NCBI RefSeq assembly: GCF_006094395.1
Contig: NZ_CP035291.1
Location: 2,108,001-2,172,000 of the forward strand
Direction of reading: 5' to 3'
DNA length: 64,000 bases
From: Staphylococcus haemolyticus
GTDB taxonomy: Bacteria > Bacillota > Bacilli > Staphylococcales > Staphylococcaceae
The notes beneath the pieces are model-generated. The model saw nothing but the letters and a program-made list of their open reading frames with translations. It searched no databases and was not told where the DNA came from. Positions 63,355 through 64,000 of the stretch are shown here, in pieces; within the stretch, counting starts at the first letter, position 1, and every line of letters begins with the position of its first letter. The position numbers and the translations under genes were made by a program.

Positions 63355-64000
63355 CTTTTCACCATCTTTTCAATAAATTCTGTAACGCGTCGAACACTAT
63401 CTTCACGATTATACTTATGCCAATTTTTAAATAAAGGTTTGAACAAGGCAATATCATTTCTTATTTTTAAAATTAATTCTTCTTCTGTTGTTACTTTATA
63501 TTGTTGTGGAATTGCTTTATAAAATTGGTTTAAGCCACGAATTTTATCATATTTATGCTCGTCGTACACATAAAATAATGTTGGTTTGTCTAATAAACTC
63601 GCCTCAATAGGTAATGAACTATAGTCACTAATAATCACATCCGCCATAATCATCAATTCTTGTGTAGTGGCTATAGATTGACTTTTTGAAATAGATGGAT
63701 GTAATTGATTAATCAATGTGTACTCGGGTAGCGCTTCTTCAAAGCGAGCAACATCTATTTGTCTATTATTTTCAGAACCTTCACGATAAGTGGGAACATA
63801 GACCACCAATTTTTTATGAATATTATAATGCTTTTTCAAACGTTCTTGCTCGGCCTTAAGATTGAATTTTAAATATTGTGATAGACGTGGTAAACCGAGT
63901 GGCAATAATTGATCTTCAGTAGCTTCAAATGACTCTTTAAAACATGTCCCCATCTCTTTACCACCAATAATATAAAAATCAGTCGCTTGATACACGCGTT
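63351..64000 (-). CDS. tagB: TagB teichoic acid primase (C-terminal part; gene runs off the right edge)
   Basis: At least 215 residues of the CDP-glycerol glycerophosphotransferase domain: GLPRLSQYLKF, VVYVPTYREGSENN (compare MYAPTWRDD in TagF), LHPSISKSQ and VIISDYSSLPIEASLLDKPTLFYVYD. TagB adds the first glycerol phosphate to the ManNAc-GlcNAc-undecaprenyl linkage unit. The reading frame is open through the window edge, so the true start lies outside; a GTG at 63995 is internal. Confidence 0.92.
   Translation of the reverse strand, partial: RVYQATDFYIIGGKEMGTCFKESFEATEDQLLPLGLPRLSQYLKFNLKAEQERLKKHYNIHKKLVVYVPTYREGSENNRQIDVARFEEALPEYTLINQLHPSISKSQSIATTQELMIMADVIISDYSSLPIEASLLDKPTLFYVYDEHKYDKIRGLNQFYKAIPQQYKVTTEEELILKIRNDIALFKPLFKNWHKYNREDSVRRVTEFIEKMVKR

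Noticed and set aside
1-64000. CRISPR array, prophage, SCC element, tRNA or rRNA genes
   Set aside because: No regularly spaced repeats, phage structural or integrase genes, ccr genes or cloverleaf sequences were seen anywhere in the window.

Overview
The window is a stretch of low-GC Staphylococcus chromosome. Gene order and products (fruRKA, norA, mgrA, sarX-rbf, pit, graXRS-vraFG, dhaKLM, fhuCBG, abcA/pbp4, tagD-tagX-tagB) match the core staphylococcal backbone best known from S. aureus, on the reversed strand. An ISL3 element, an extra teichoic-acid type tagE/tagF pair and divergent intergenic repeats suggest a coagulase-negative species; I cannot name it from the sequence. There is no prophage, SCC element, CRISPR array, tRNA or rRNA.

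Left to right. 1-2.6 kb: fructose PTS operon fruR-fruK-fruA (minus) behind a sigma-A promoter that contains a cre-like site. 2.6-10.3 kb: a YbaK-type deacylase, a small secreted-type protein with a damaged start, the efflux pump NorA, a PPC-domain protein, a DUF1361 membrane pair, a STAR-like repeat, a DNA photolyase and a DASS-family dicarboxylate transporter. 10.4-17.4 kb: a small membrane protein, a CobW-family metallochaperone GTPase, the global regulator MgrA, a complete ISL3-family insertion sequence with a perfect 8-bp target duplication, and a CydDC-like ABC exporter. 17.6-26.9 kb: UppP, a Lys/Glu-rich repeat protein behind a sigma-B-like promoter, YaiI- and LOG-family proteins, two GNAT acetyltransferases, a lipoprotein, DUF456, an MFS pump, a LysR regulator and a DUF402 protein. 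27-34.7 kb: a MetE-like methyltransferase, cupin and YebC, SarX and Rbf, a BI-1 membrane protein and a LysM-CHAP wall hydrolase. 35-48.4 kb: Pit and its DUF47 partner, graXRS-vraFG, an esterase, a YkvI-type transporter and dhaKLM. 48.7-54.3 kb: fhuCBG with a perfect Fur box, YitT, an RsaD-like small RNA and NupC. 54.5-64 kb: wall teichoic acid genes (a GT2-TagF fusion; a tagE broken by one stop codon), abcA and pbp4 divergent, then tagD-tagX-tagB.

Much of the window concerns the cell envelope and its defence. GraXRS-VraFG senses cationic peptides. MgrA governs efflux pumps (norA and abcA are known targets in S. aureus). UppP recycles the lipid carrier, PBP4 and the LysM-CHAP enzyme remodel peptidoglycan, and the tag genes build teichoic acid. 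Sugar and overflow metabolism (fru, dha) appears to be under CcpA, judging by cre-like sites. CodY-like boxes sit at the small RNA gene and the methionine gene.

The strongest points for follow-up are: the single nonsense codon in the tagE-like glucosyltransferase gene; the RsaD-like RNA with an abutting CodY box and three C-rich motifs; the ISL3 insertion beside mgrA with a hairpin covering the transposase ribosome site; a WalR-type box before the LysM-CHAP gene; tandem 11-bp-period boxes at pit; and a sigma-B-like promoter at the Lys/Glu repeat gene.
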